A stretch of DNA of 64,000 bases. Origin: Strigamia acuminata (Eukaryota; Arthropoda; Chilopoda; Geophilomorpha; Linotaeniidae). Every line of letters starts with the position of its first letter. Position 1 is the first letter of the stretch. The notes under the pieces are model-generated. The model did no database searches. It had not been told where the DNA came from and was given only the letters and a program-made list of their open reading frames with translations. The translations under genes were made by a program, and so were the position numbers. The stretch lies in the NCBI GenBank assembly GCA_949358305.1, contig OX442323.1, forward strand, positions 5,952,001 through 6,016,000, written 5' to 3'. Positions 45,901 through 58,700 of the stretch are shown one piece after another.

Positions 45901-46496
45901 GCCAGAAGACATCTTAGTTAATGCGCCAAATCTTCCAGATGTGGATGTCTCGAGTGGTGTTTCCAGTATCTCGAGTGCGCCGAGTGATGATGAAGATCGA
46001 CGGGACGCCGGAAGTGGACCTCATGTTGAGAATGGACCTTGACGACACATCTTCGCACCAGATTCCGGATCAAGGATCATAAGCGTTATAAAACGCATGA
46101 AGACCCGAAGAAGGACTCATCGTGATTGGGACCGGAAGTGCTAAGTGACTTATGTGATTACCGAATGTGACTTTTTTACGCTTTCGTCCAGTTTTCTAAG
46201 AACTCGAATTGGACGCGTGGTTAGTTTATCTTTTGTGTGTTTGTGCTTCGAGTATGCAGTGCTACGCATCATTTTATCGATCTGTGATATTATTTGTTTT
46301 GTTTTCTTTTTCAGAGTTTTGTAAGTTTTGGTGAGTGTTTCTTAGTCTAGTCTTAAATCCGCTAATGTTGCGAAGGCCATTGTTTAACGTTAACGATTCA
46401 TTTTGTTTAGTTCTTTAAGTTTTGCTCAAGTGTTAGCATTGATTTATCTCTTTTGTTGTATCGTTTCATTCCTCTTTGCTTTTGTTAGACAGAGTA

Positions 46497-46519
46497 ATAA
46501 AACTCTGGCTCTGGGGGCG
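46497..46519 (+). other. AATAAA and polypurine-like tract before 3' LTR
   Basis: AATAAA lies at about 46497, and CTCTGGGGGCG precedes the 3' LTR. The G-rich stretch is the best candidate for the plus-strand primer, though it is short and not all-purine. Confidence 0.4.
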
Positions 46520-47912
46520 TGTCACGGTCCAGGTTTTCACGCGTTAAATAATACGCGCTTTTCCCTGTTTGTAGAATTCTAATTGTTGTATTTTGTTTGC
46601 TAAAATAACCCTAAACTTAGCCCAATTCCTAACCTTGTATTTGTTTATTTCACATCCTCATTTGTGTTTGTTTTCCTTTAGTTTCTCCTAACTTTTCCTA
46701 TTCTGTCTTATTTTCACTTGCTCTTTCCTGTCTTTTCTATTTCTGTTCTTTTTCTGTCCGCTTCCTACTTTGCATATCAGCTGATTCGGTGTGTTGTCAT
46801 GAGTCATGCTCATTAAGCATGCACCAAAGCACCGGATTGGTTGGTTAGCTCTTCTGTGATTGGTTTAAACTTGGCCCAGTCTATTCTGGACCAAGTTTAC
46901 CTCTCACCCTTTTTTCCCACTGCCTAGGCAGTTGTGCTTTGAGCTTTGGAAGCATAAGAGCTCTTTTGAGCCGGCAACCTCAGAATGCCTGCACAACTCA
47001 CTAGGGAGCTGCCACTAAGCTATCCCTTGCCCTGTTGACCTGAAACATGGTCACAGGCTCTTTCCATCATCATACGTGATTAAATTCACGGTTTTATCCA
47101 TTCGAATTTCCTTTGCTTTTCCTCTTTATTTGATTTTAACACCGTGATACGCCGTTTGGGGCCAGAATGAGATTCATTTGCGCCATGAGTTTGTGTGTTT
47201 TGGTTCCTTGCGTGAGCAGCGCGGTAATTAGCCCGGTTTGGCCGCCCTGCCTTTTTGGGGCTTTAGCCTAACTTGGCATTGGTTGGATTTTAGATGTGTT
47301 TGGGCAGCCGTACGTGCCAATTAGTACGCGTTAGCGCTCATTTCTCGTCGAGATTCAACAGCGAGGCGGACGCTGACGCATCGGGATAATACGCGGGTTC
47401 TCTTTGTTATTCATTCCGGCAATTGTTAAGCACTGCTTGGCATTATCGACTCGTCGGGATTCTACGCGTTCCCTTTGAGTTTCGTGTTGTTTCCGAGTTG
47501 GAACGAAGCGTGTTCCCGTTTAACTTCGTGTTTGCACGATATGTTGCGGGTTGCTCTCGTTTAACTTCGTGTTTGCACGATATGTTGCGGGTTGCTCTCG
47601 TTTAACTTCGTGTTTGCACGATATGTTGCGGGTTGCTCTCGTTTAACTTCGTGTTTATACGATATGTTGCGAGATACGCGTGGATTTCTAATTCCAGTGA
47701 CCACTAAGCACTTCTGTCACTCTTTTTACAGCTCGAAAGTACCCGGCAAAATAAATATTTGTGTAATGTCAGGATCTGGAGTGTGTTGCTACCTATATCC
47801 AGGCGCACATTCACGGCCGGGCAGGTTCTGAGGACCAGGCTCCCAGAGATCACTGTATCGCGGCGTCTTTCAAACGCGTCCATTAAATACCTTGGAAACG
47901 CGATTCATCACA
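46520..47912 (+). repeat. 3' LTR
   Basis: Same length as the 5' LTR (1,393 bp) and apparently identical, including the four 41-bp units at 47518-47676. It is followed by CACA, the target duplication, and then unrelated sequence. Confidence 0.92.
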
Positions 47913-47916
47913 CACA

Positions 47917-50900
47917 TATGGCCAAGAAAATAAATGAAAAGGGTGGATCGGTTCGGTTCTCATGTGGATTTTATAATATTTTTTTTTTATGAAAATTTTA
48001 TTTGAAATTCAAATTCATACACGTGTTTTGTAAAAACATATCTGGAAAAATTTAGTAAGTGATTAAATTATTATTATTTCATATATATATATATATAAAA
48101 ATATCAAATTCTCATTTAGAGAGTGGATTTGTCAAGTTGTTTTTAATTGTGGGAATTTAGAATAAATTTAAAATTCAAAATCGCTGGGAATAAAAAACAT
48201 GTGAATAATATTTGCATCGAATTTCATTCATGAAAGATTGTGCGTGCACGAGGGTAAAAGGCGCAGCAAAATAAAGAGGGGTGAGTGTGTTTTTTTTTTT
48301 ACAAAATAAAAAAAAAAAAAAAAAATGTTGCACTCGGTAATGATGCTTGATTGCCACACCTCAGGAAATAAATACACGCAACGCGAAAAGCAGAGAATGG
48401 GCGAAAAAAAGAGAAAAAAAATTGGAACAAATAGAAATAGAAAGCGTCGAGTTTTCTACGTCATTTTTTCCTCAATGCGCGTGCATTGAAAAGAATGGAA
48501 ATATCCATAAACGATTGACAAGTGCCAAAACGCAATTATTTACCGTCGTAAATTCGTGTTCGTTAGTAAAATAATTTTTTAATTTTCAAATGATAATTTT
48601 GGCCTTGGCGGGAGGTGGGGGTCCGCGAAAAACGCGTCGGAAAAGCCAGTTTTTGCATCTCGTTTGCAAAAAGCTGCTCACACAGACCAAAATGAAAGAA
48701 ATTTCTTTTTTTAAATGCAAAGGTAAAGGTGAGCACAGGTGCGAAGTGCTAACAAGTTAAAAATCGACAACTTGTGGCTTTCACTTCGCATTGACATGGT
48801 TCCTCGATGTCAAATAGAAGGAAATCCTCTTCACACTCTATTGGATGAGGAAGATGGCGGAGGGAGACGCGTTTCTTCCTCGTGCGACATAGGAAACGAA
48901 ATGAACCAATTGGTCACGTGGTGTCACGTTATTTATTTATTTTTGCTGCTATTATACAAAGACGCGGGGGTGTTTTTCTAATCTCGTTTGTGCGTGTCAA
49001 AGTAATCACGAACAATTTAATAAGAGTGACGGTTGCGAGTTAAGCAGCTGATAAACAAGAAAAGATGGCAAGGAAGTGGAGCGAGGATGATGAAATCAGG
49101 ATTAGCTAAATAGATGTTTTTATTCGCATTTTCCGTCGGTATGGAAACGGGAAGAAAGAATTTTTTTTTTCTTCTCGGTTTATTAATATTAATGCGCTTG
49201 AATCGCGAGTTACATGATCGCAATAGGATGCCTCGCAAAAGTGGCATGATCCAGAGAAGATGGGGAGATCCAATTAAGAATTGGCGCCTGTTTGCAGATG
49301 AACCCCCTCACGCTATCCTTCAACATGTTAACACAACGTTACTGGTTGCCAGGCAACTATAGCCGCAATTCTCTTGACGTCATTTGCACGCATGGTCTGC
49401 ACACGAGTAGACTGTGTGCGTGTTTATCTGTTTTAGCGACGAGGGCTATAAATTTTGGTCTTGTAATTTTTTTTTATTAAGGATTTTTTGGTTTTTTTTT
49501 TTTGGTTTTTTTTTTTTCGTGTTGTTGCGGTGGTTGTGGCGCTTTAGCTGCGAAAAGAGCTGCGCAGCAAACAAAGTTGTTGTAGAAATGATAATAAAAT
49601 ATATAGAAAGAAAGGTGGGAATTTTCCTGTAGTGAGAAGTGGGTAGTTGGTTATTGGTCACACGAAACTGAGCACATATTACGAGTAATTGAGCACGTTT
49701 CCTCCCCTACCTGACTCCAGATTATTGACCCTGTAACAAGAAATGCCACTTGTCGCATACCGCATGAAGGAAATCGAATATTACTGTGTCAACATTTTCA
49801 TCTGTCCGCGCAAATTATTTATGGCTGGGAAGCGCTTATTAAAATGTTTGTAATTGATCGGAAAATCGCGGAAATCGCATCGTCTTTCGCAAAAAATAAT
49901 TGTGAAACAAGAGGAAAAAAAATAAAGGCTGAACTTGAAAACAAATGAAAGAATTTCTATATATTTTTCTATTATTAAATTGTCGAGACAAACAAGTGCA
50001 TTAGGGTGAAACGACACAGAGAAAACTTAGTAGCGGTAATTGAGCGACCGTGGCTGGCCACCAGATGGCCAACTGGGTGGGTGGCGAGTAGACACGAGCA
50101 AGTTGAAGGGGGGGCACCTGCATCGATATATACATTTGTGTGGGTTGCACTTATCAGGGCGTACGATCCGATAAGATATCGCGAAATGTATACTTTGCAG
50201 GAAATGAAAATTGTACATTTTGTGTATGGAACAAACTGGGGCTGTGTGATTGAGTTATTGCTCCGTGCGGTATCAATTAGAAAGGTTTTATTGTGGGACA
50301 TAAAGGGAGGAAAGAGAGCGTTAATTATGTGTCATATGAAACAAGGAGGGGTAGGTCTCTGGAGAGGGTGTCCAGGGTCCAGGCGATGCAAATGATGGGT
50401 GATTTTGGGTTTTTTTTTATCTTTAATAGTGCGCGGTTTTAATTAAAATGTTGCGAAGAAGTAATCCTGGGTTAAATAGAGATAGTGCGGTTGGAAATAA
50501 CATTCGATTGACGTCAGACGTGTCTGGTTGGCTCGGTTTTCACCCTTTAGGTGCCAATTGTGGCGTTTTTAATTAGGTGCGACGTTGGGGTGATGTTTGA
50601 AAGAAATAAAAGGGAATTTTTTTTATTTTGATTTGTTTTGGGGGATGTTGTGTTTTGTTTTGGTAACAGGTGGTTGAGTTGTGTTGCAAGTTGTTTGGGA
50701 AATGAAATTTGTGTTGGTAAATTGGAGCGGTGGGAGAAAAATTGATAAACACGTCGGTTTGTCGTGTTGAGTAATTTTTCTTGGGATGGAGTCACCTGTT
50801 GCATGTTTGGGAGTTTTGGGCGAATCGGAGCCGATTTTTTACTTAATTTTTCGTGTTTGGCGTCGCAGAAATGCTCGCTAAAATTATTTGAAGTCAAAAA

Positions 50901-52500
50901 TTAGAGAAATGTGTATTTAAAAATAAAAATTGAACACACCATGCCTAATTGGCTAAGTATCATCAACCAAACAGACAATCAGCTGTGTAATGATAAGTTA
51001 ATTTTTCCCATTAAGGTTCATTCATTTAAAACAGATATTTTCACACTTTATGTGGTTTTGATGGTTTTATAAAAACTACCTGTTGCAAGAACATAAAATT
51101 ATAAAAAAAATAAAAATAAATTTATATTTAAAAAAATGCACTTTCTTTTTTCTATTTATTCATTGTATATAGAAAATTGATAAGAAATAGGTTGATATTA
51201 TTTTCAATGTAATCTTTGCATTCGTGTGTTTAAAATCCCACATATTTTCACCGGGAAAAATTATCTAACATTTATCACATTGGAAAAACATCCATCTGTG
51301 AGAATTCATAGATTGGCACGGGCGCGCAAGACGAGATATCTTTTAGTCGTTAAGACATTTCGACACGCACTGAACGAACCCTGAAGTGTACAATCAGGCA
51401 CCTGCCATCAAATACAGCAGTTGTCTTTCTCTTCAACAACCGTTTTATGCTGATAACACGTGACTTGGGTGTTAAACACAACCCTTAACCGTCTCAAATT
51501 GAATTTGCACACAAACGAGATGTATAAAAATAAAATAAAAAAAAAGTTCTCAACCTTTTATCGAAAAGAAAATTTGAGAAACGAATACTATTTCTTCAAT
51601 TTGGAGTTGGAGGAACCAGGAATGACAAAACACGGCAATAAATCTTTTCTAAAGACGTTGATCCTCTTCTGAAGCGCACAATCGCCTAATTTACTCGAGG
51701 GGAGTCGTCAGAGCACTTGAAAAATTAACAAAAAAAAGTTTCGTTGTTTACTGTAGAAAGCTGTCATTAGGGTCTTTGCGACGCACAAAACTCTTAACGA
51801 CCACCTATTGATGAGAAAAAGAAGCTATCTATACACACGGCGTGCAGAAAAAATGGATGCTAATTGCTAGAGATGGCGGCGTTGGACCAATTTCGGGAGA
51901 TTGGAGAAAATCAATGGATGTAGACGGAATGAAAACATGGTGTGTGGGTGTGTGGGTGGGGGTTGGTGTCTCGTCTAGTTTTAGTTAGTTCATTATATGC
52001 TGTTGGCTTAAAATAGAAGCGGGGCCAGTGTTTAAGTGTCTATTCTAGAGTGGAAAAGTACCGAATTACTTTGTTATTTTCGTTCCCTTGCTGTGTAATT
52101 TCCATGCAGGCGAAATTTGTATATGGAGAAAATTAAAATTGTGTATCCAGTGGTTTTCGTGCGTATAAATAAAGGGAAAGCGAGTTGTTTGTAATGTCGG
52201 TTTTACATTTTTTTTAAGGGCCAAAACTCGTTGAAAGTGAACGAACGTTTTCAATTGCTGGTAATGTTGTCACGCTTTTCTGGTAAATCATTAGGTGCAT
52301 TCAATCTTAAATAGATTTCCGAAATCCTGATTTCCTTGATGTTCGGAAATCAAGTAAATCGGATTTCAACTTTGATCGATCGAAAATTTTCCTAAAATCC
52401 AACTGTTGCACATGCGCAATTTGAAGCATGTTGGATTGGATCAACTTTCTGTTTTAAAATTCGTCGCTGCTGTGTCAAACCACATGCAAAAAGCACGGCA
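47917..52500. other. dimm intron interval right of the LTR element
   Basis: AT-rich, with A- and T-tracts, a (TA)n run near 48083 and chance ORFs. Perfect TGACGTCA palindromes occur at 49375 and 50509. A GTGCGCGG word near 50420 recalls the repeat family at 55750. No gene supported. Confidence 0.45.
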
Positions 52501-52520
52501 GAACATTTGAATTCAACGGC

Positions 52521-52760
52521 AGGAATACTGGACCTTTTGGTACTGAAAGTCCAGATTTTTCTGGAATAACGGACTTTTTGGTACCGAGAGTACCGATTTC
52601 CCAGGAATACCAGACTTTTTGGTACCGACAGAATCGATTTTTCCGGAATACCGGACTTTTTGGTACCGAGAGTCCCGATTTCCTAGGAATACCGGACTTT
52701 TTGGTACTGAGAGTCCCGATTTCCCAGGAATACCGGACTTTTTGGTACCGAGAACCGGGA
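52521..52760. repeat. 41-bp minisatellite with GGTACC cores
   Basis: About six units around GGAATACCGGACTTTTTGGT followed by ACCGAGAGTCCCGATTTCC. The best two units are 41 bp long and differ by a few bases. Because 41 is not a multiple of three, the overlapping 113-codon frame cycles through all reading frames and is not a real protein repeat. Confidence 0.85.
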
Positions 52761-53161
52761 AATCTAAAATTCCGGGGAAAAAGAAACTTTATTTCTAATA
52801 TAAATCACGATATTCGTTTTAAAACTGTTTTTCTCGGTTATTTTGTTGTTGTTTTTGTTTTGTTTTTAATTTTTCAGCTCGTTTCATTAATACAAATGCA
52901 TTTCCTGGGTTGCGAGTGAGTGTTGTGGAGGAAATGGTCGTGGAGAAACAAATTGTGTGGGCGCAAGTCCTAAAAAGAACTATTAACAGTTTGATTTAGT
53001 GGCAGCTACACACAACACACTGAACTACACAAAACAATTGCCTCTGTCTGACATCACAAAAGCTTCGAGTGCAATGGATATTCGATGCGCACGAACTGTG
53101 CAGGTTTTGTAAAACACTTTTGGACATTCCATTAATATTGTTTTAAAAAATATTTTCTTAC

Positions 53162-53290
53162 CTTCAGCTTGATTTTTCAAGACGAGTTGTTTTTGTTGAA
53201 ATTTTTTTTTCTTCTTTTTTCTACCGACTTCTAGTTTTTTCTCTTCGCCATTTTCCTTTGGCGCTCGGTTTATGCGACCTGGCGATTATT
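53162..53290 (-). other. Candidate internal 5' UTR exon of dimm with a uORF
   Basis: On the minus strand this 129 bp block has a clean TTGTTTCAG acceptor before AATAATCGCC and a GAAG|GTAAGA donor at its end. It contains ATGGCGAAGAG, the start of a six-residue upstream ORF (MAKRKN, then TAG). A TGA lies in the dimm frame near the 3' end, so it cannot extend the protein. Assignment to dimm rests on strand and on the lack of another gene nearby. Confidence 0.4.
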
Positions 53291-53977
53291 CTGAAACAAT
53301 AAAACGTCGTCACTTGAATATTAAGACGTAATAAGTAACCGAATAGGTTCGAATCAGCTTTTCCATACAGCGAAAAATAAAGGGAAAGGGGGGAAAACAC
53401 ATAAGGGGGGGTTGGCGAGCGCTTTTAAAGTGACAGACGCTATAAAACTCCCTTTTTGTTTTATGACTGGTGTTAACTTTTTCCTTTTCATGGCGGAAAA
53501 CACTGGTCGGCTATTGTTCGATTCGAGAGAAGCACCCCGCTTGGTGGACTTCACTGTAAAGTCGACACAACCAGAGGATTTGGGGCTAAGGAAGTTTATT
53601 TTTATTTAATGAAAAAAAAAATGGAATGAAATGATATAATTAAATGGAAAACGGGGGCTGTGAAATGATAGTGATTAAAGTAGCGAATAATTTTTATTTT
53701 ATTTTGTTTTTTTTTGGAAAGGGTTTTTTTTATTGGTTGAACTATAAAAACTAAATTGCGCAGCTGCAAATTTAAATGTTGTTTTCAACGTTTTGAGTAT
53801 TTAAATATGAACAACTTAAAGACACGGGTGAACACTTAAAAGTGTAGTAAATTCAACGACGACAATAAAATATGTCTGTCTCAAATTATGGTTTACATTT
53901 CTATAAAAAGTGAGCGATTGTATAGTTGGGTTTCATGTATTTCTAAGACATTTTAACTGAATATTGATCAAAATTGT

Positions 53978-54308
53978 TGTGCATCCGCGCAGTATTGGCG
54001 AAATGATTTTTTTTCTGTGGTTTATTAGAGATTTGCGTTTTAATTGTGCAGTAAATGGGAAAATTCAGTCGAATGTCATGTAAACAGTCAAATTTTTGGT
54101 CAGAAATTCAAATTTTGCTCTAATTGTGCATAAAATATTGAAATTTCACTAAATTTTCCATTAAAATATTGAAATTTCTCTAAATTTTCCATTAAAATAT
54201 TGAAATTTCACCAAATTTTCCATTAAAATATTGAAATTTCACTAAATTTTCCATTAAAATATTGAAATTTCACCAAATTTTCCATCAAAATATTGAAATA
54301 TCACTAAA
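53978..54308 (+). repeat. Repeat element with ~31-bp tandem core, copy 2
   Basis: It starts GTTGTGCATCCGCGCAGTAT and includes GGGAAAATTCAGTCGAATGT. It then has about five units of TTTTCCATTAAAATATTGAA. The first 170 bp match copy 3 (55176 on) at high identity. It lacks the GC-rich 3' hairpin of copies 1 and 3. Confidence 0.75.
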
Positions 54309-54309
54309 T

Positions 54310-55170
54310 ATACTCGTCGATAGATGGGTGTAATTAGTAATTATTTCTAATTTAAGTTTAATTATGTTGATTTTGTATTTTAATAATTATGAAATCAAAT
54401 AAAACCAGAAATGTAAACGATAATTCGGGACCGAGGGAATATTTTTTGTTTAAATATATTTGTTGGCACCTGCACGCCATCTTTTTCTGCTTTACCTACT
54501 CTAGTAATCAGTTTAAAAGGTTCGAATTGAAACTTTTTTATTTTTTTTGGTGAAGAAAAAAAAGTTGCAATCCATTTCTCTTTTGTCTAAATCAGACGAA
54601 AAACACACGAAATGCGTCTCAATTTTTTATTCAAGCATCGCACCCTCTCGGGGAGAAGTAGCAGTGTGTCCGCTTGAGGATTAGTGGACCCCAAAGCTAC
54701 AACTTATTCTCGGCAAGACAATAGAGCCAACATTTTCTCTTTTCCATTTACGTGAAGAAGATTTATGATACCACTAAGGAATACTTGGAAAATAGAGACT
54801 GGGGTTTTTTTTCCATCTTTTTCTTGTAGTGTAACATGATGATGAAGCTGATGCATGAAACCTGCAATTAATATCCGGATTATTAATCACCCAAATTGGT
54901 CATTACGTTAGTCGATGATAGCGTGGCAGTAAAAGCTTGACGCGCTCGCCATGAGGCTTCACGGATTAAATATGTTGTGACCTAGGGAAAGTAGGCACTA
55001 GTCGACAGGGGGTCAGCAGTGAGGTCCTACAAGGGGCCATTTACCCCAATGTCACTACGGGATCCCCGTCCATTAGTCGCTTTTCGGTTAGAGTGTAATA
55101 AAATTCGGTTTGCTGTGGGTGAGTGTTGCTCAGACCGAAGTAAAACAGAGTTTGGAGTTTAGTGTGTTTT
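54310..55170. other. Spacer between two copies of the same repeat family
   Basis: Mixed composition, no ORF of note. The stretch 54960-55100 is less AT-rich (GGGGTCAGCAGTGAGG-type words) but has no recognisable RNA or protein. Confidence 0.4.
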
Positions 55171-55175
55171 TCTCG

Positions 55176-55795
55176 TTGTGCACCCGTGCAGTATTGGCGA
55201 AATGATTTTTTTTCTGTAGATTTGCGTTTTAATTGTGCAGTAAATGGGAAAATTCAGTCGAATGTCATGTAAACAGTCAAATTTTTGGTTAAATTCAAAT
55301 TTTCCTCTAATTGTGCTTAAAAAATTGAAATTTCACTAAATTTTCCATTAAAATAATGAAATTTCACCAAATTTTCCCTAAAATATTGAAATTTCACCAA
55401 ATTTTCTATTAAAATATTGAAATATCACTAAATTTTCCCTTAAAATATTGAAATTTCACTAAATTTTCCATTAAAATATTGAAATTTCACTAAATTTTTT
55501 ATTAAAATATTGAAATTTCACTAAATTTTCCATTAAAATATTGAAATTTCACTAAATTTTCCATTAAAATATTGAAATTTCACTAAATTTTCAATTAAAA
55601 TATGTAAATTTCACTAAACTTTCCATTAAAAAATGTACATTTGACAAATTTTTCCATTATAAAGATTCAAATTTTGCTAAATATCGTAAAATTTCATTCC
55701 ATCACTTTTCTAATCTCATCAAGGTCCATCGAAACACTTTGTCGTTAGTGCGCGGGTCTCTATTATAAACAACCCGCGCTTTATCACAGGCCCGT
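55176..55795 (+). repeat. Repeat element with ~31-bp tandem core, copy 3
   Basis: Shares its 5' block with copy 2, then has about nine tandem units around TTTTCCATTAAAATATTGAA. The unique 3' part ends in a hairpin: GCGCGGGT (55750-55757) and ACCCGCGC (55772-55779) are exact reverse complements. A 3' terminal GC hairpin without inverted ends is compatible with a Helitron-like element, but the usual CTRR end is not evident. Confidence 0.6.
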
Positions 55796-55799
55796 GGTC

Positions 55800-58700
55800 A
55801 AATGGAAGGAAATACGGTATATTTCTTTTCTTAATTTTAAATATTAATTTAGATAGGGAAAATTACACGTGGTGGAATTTTACTTTTTACATTACACAGC
55901 TGTTTAGAATTTTTCTTTTTTAATTTTCCCTTTGAGGCTTAATAGGTTTGCAATGCCATAAAGTTTGATTTGTTTTTCAAATCCCTTTTTACTTATTTAT
56001 GCGCTGCAAGTATTACGGTGGAGTAATCAAAAGACGTGCTTGGAGAAAAATTGTGATCTAATAAAACTGCAGAGGATTAACCAAATAATTCATTGAATTT
56101 TAGCGGGATTAAAAGTCTAATTTCTTGCACATGTTGGAAATTAGGGGGGGTTTGGGGGCCTGGGAAAGTTTTCTATATATTTTTTTTTATTTATTACACG
56201 AGGGGGCTTAGGAGTAATGAGGAGTATCATTTGATATGATAAATTGGGATGAAATCGAAGCCGGGGCCGCCATTGTGACAGATATTAAATAGGATTTATT
56301 GGTGATGGTTTGATGGAAAATAGCTTAATCAAGATGACTGTAATGAGATCTGTTGCGGTCACTTGTCAGCTCATCAGAGCAGGTATAATTCGAGACGTGA
56401 TGACGGTTTGCAAGTGGGTTATCGTGGAATTGAGGCTGGATGACAAATTCCCACGTATTTCGTGTTTTTCGTGCGAAGTAATTATTTTTTATTTAATTTA
56501 TTGATTAGGTTAGGTCCGGTTTCGCATTTATTTTTTAAACTATCAATCCGGTTGTTAGACAAATCGGTTTAATGTTTAAATCGATGTTTTAATTCGCTGT
56601 ACTTTTCCTTTAAAGTCCACAGATGGCACCATTAACTAGATGAAACGTAATAAAAAAAAGAGAAGCGACGTACAATGGAAGTTCAAGGTCGCAATGATAC
56701 CGACGAAATTTATTACCTGTTGGTTTTTATTTTTATAAAAAAAAATATATGTCGGGAAAAAATAATTTCACTTTTTAGTGAAATATAGAAAAATTTCACT
56801 CGGATATATATTTTTTTTGTGCGAAAATGTTGCTTAATTATTTTAATGGTTGTTGATGAAACCGAATTAATTTTATTCAGCTTTAATGGTCTTTCGTTCA
56901 AAGCCAGGAATTAAAAAAAAATTAAACACGTCTCTCTCTCTCGATTGCTCCTCCAATAGCCTAATTAGTCGACTCGAGGCTCTGATGTACTGGAATTGAT
57001 AAAATTCCAACGGCAGCTTGTTATAAAAGAAATGCAATTAAAAGTTGCAATAGTAATTGATCAACATTGGAAAATAAATCTTTTTTCTTTTTTCTCGCTG
57101 CTATTTACATAATTGGAGAAAAAAGAAGAAAGATTATGTCCGATTGGGAATTAATTGTGTGGTCAGTGATGGGATTACGGTAATTGTTATTGGTTGATTA
57201 ATTTTTTTAAGTGATAATTATGTGGAATTAGAAAAAACAGGTGGAAAGGTTCCAAGGCGATTGGTTTTGTGGGTCAAACGGAGTTTGAAAATGGAGGGAG
57301 AAATAGGAGAAGGAAAAATAACAGACAAGGTCAAAAACTGTCTGAAACAACTGGAATGGAAAACGAGGACACTCAGTTGACCCTCAACCCTTTTTTTTTC
57401 TTTTTTTAGACTCGGGGAATTTTTGTATTGAAAAAAAAATCGCATTCCTGTTAAAATATGCAGAGAAATAGAAAGAAAAATTTCTAATTGGGTCATTGTA
57501 ATGTTGATTTTGTTGCGAATTATTTTTAACTTGTCCTTGATTTTGATTTTGGTTTTTTTGAAATTTTTTTTTTTTATTAAATAATTTTTTTTTTTTGATA
57601 AAATTCGTTCATGGTCCAACGTATATCAGTTTCAAATGAGTGACATGTGCATAAATTATGAAATAATTGGAAATATTCGTGTTGGATTGGAATTATTGTG
57701 TGAGATTTATTATTTTGTTTTTTTTTGGTTGCGATTTCTGCGGGATTTATTTTTCTTTTTGTTTGCCAAGGTCGAGCGTTCACCAAAGGCCCAAATCCCC
57801 CCCTCATCCTTCTCTTGCATGACTTGTTCAGTCACAATCTTCTCCACACATAAGACTTTGATAACTTTCCATTGGTAATTTGAGATTAAAATAATTTAAA
57901 AAAAAAATTCAATTTAAATTAATTTTTTCCACACATTTTGGCTACAAAGTGAAGAAAAAATGCAACTTACGAATCTCTCTCGAGTGCAACACCTCCAAAT
58001 AAGAGACATAAATGGCTGTTGACTTTCCAATGGTTTTACAACTGTCATTAAGTTATCTTCTTTAAAAAAAAAAAAATATATATATATATTTATGACTGAA
58101 AAAGCGCCGGTTCACAGAATTGACGCACAATCGTTTCTCGAAACGAGATTAAGAAATTAAACGTGAAGAAATTTTTTTTTGTTAAATTTTGTTTTTCTTC
58201 TATAAAATCGGATTTGAAAAAAAAAAAAATATTTTCCAATAAATTTTATGAGAAAAAGAAAAATATGAAATTATGTTCTGGTTACCTTGCACATGCCAAG
58301 TGCCTACACACACCTGGGTCTGTGGTTAGCGAGCCCAGGGCTGAGTTCACATCGTGAGTTGGCCCCTAGCAAAGGTCGTTGTCTGCCCAAACGTCCATTA
58401 AACAACGGGCACACTCAATCCAAGCGAAATATAGACGTGTAAAAGGCAACTAAGGCGTGAATCGCGGGGGAAAATCTTTCTAGGCAACTGAGGATTTGAG
58501 TCGGCCATTTCCTTTTTTTAACCCTTGTTTTATTTCAATTTCATGAATATAAATAAGTGCTTTAATTTCACAAGTCTGTTGGACGTGCAATTATAGGCTT
58601 GCATAGCGGTAGGTTTATCATTACAATGAAAGGCACGCAAATTACAGGGGAAAAATCGGGTTTGAAGGGCCCATTTGGCTCCAAGCATTCACCTCACCAC

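Larger units (their letters stand above)
38894..47912 (+). mobile_element. Ty3/Gypsy-type LTR retrotransposon, full length, coding decayed
   Basis: A 9,019 bp element with 1,393 bp LTRs that look identical and a CACA duplication on both sides (38890-38893 and 47913-47916). The domain order is gag, protease, RT remnant, RNase H, integrase, as in Ty3/Gypsy. Frames change at least seven times and stop codons interrupt several domains; most of the RT is missing. This copy cannot make its own proteins. Its orientation is opposite to dimm, in whose inferred intron it lies. Identical LTRs indicate a recent insertion, so the defects probably pre-date it. Confidence 0.92.

Noticed and set aside
52578-52919. 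113-codon ORF with FWYR repeats
   Set aside because: Arises from the 41-bp minisatellite read through changing frames.
54960-55100. Less AT-rich patch considered for a structured RNA gene
   Set aside because: No tRNA cloverleaf, snRNA box or clear stem order could be drawn.
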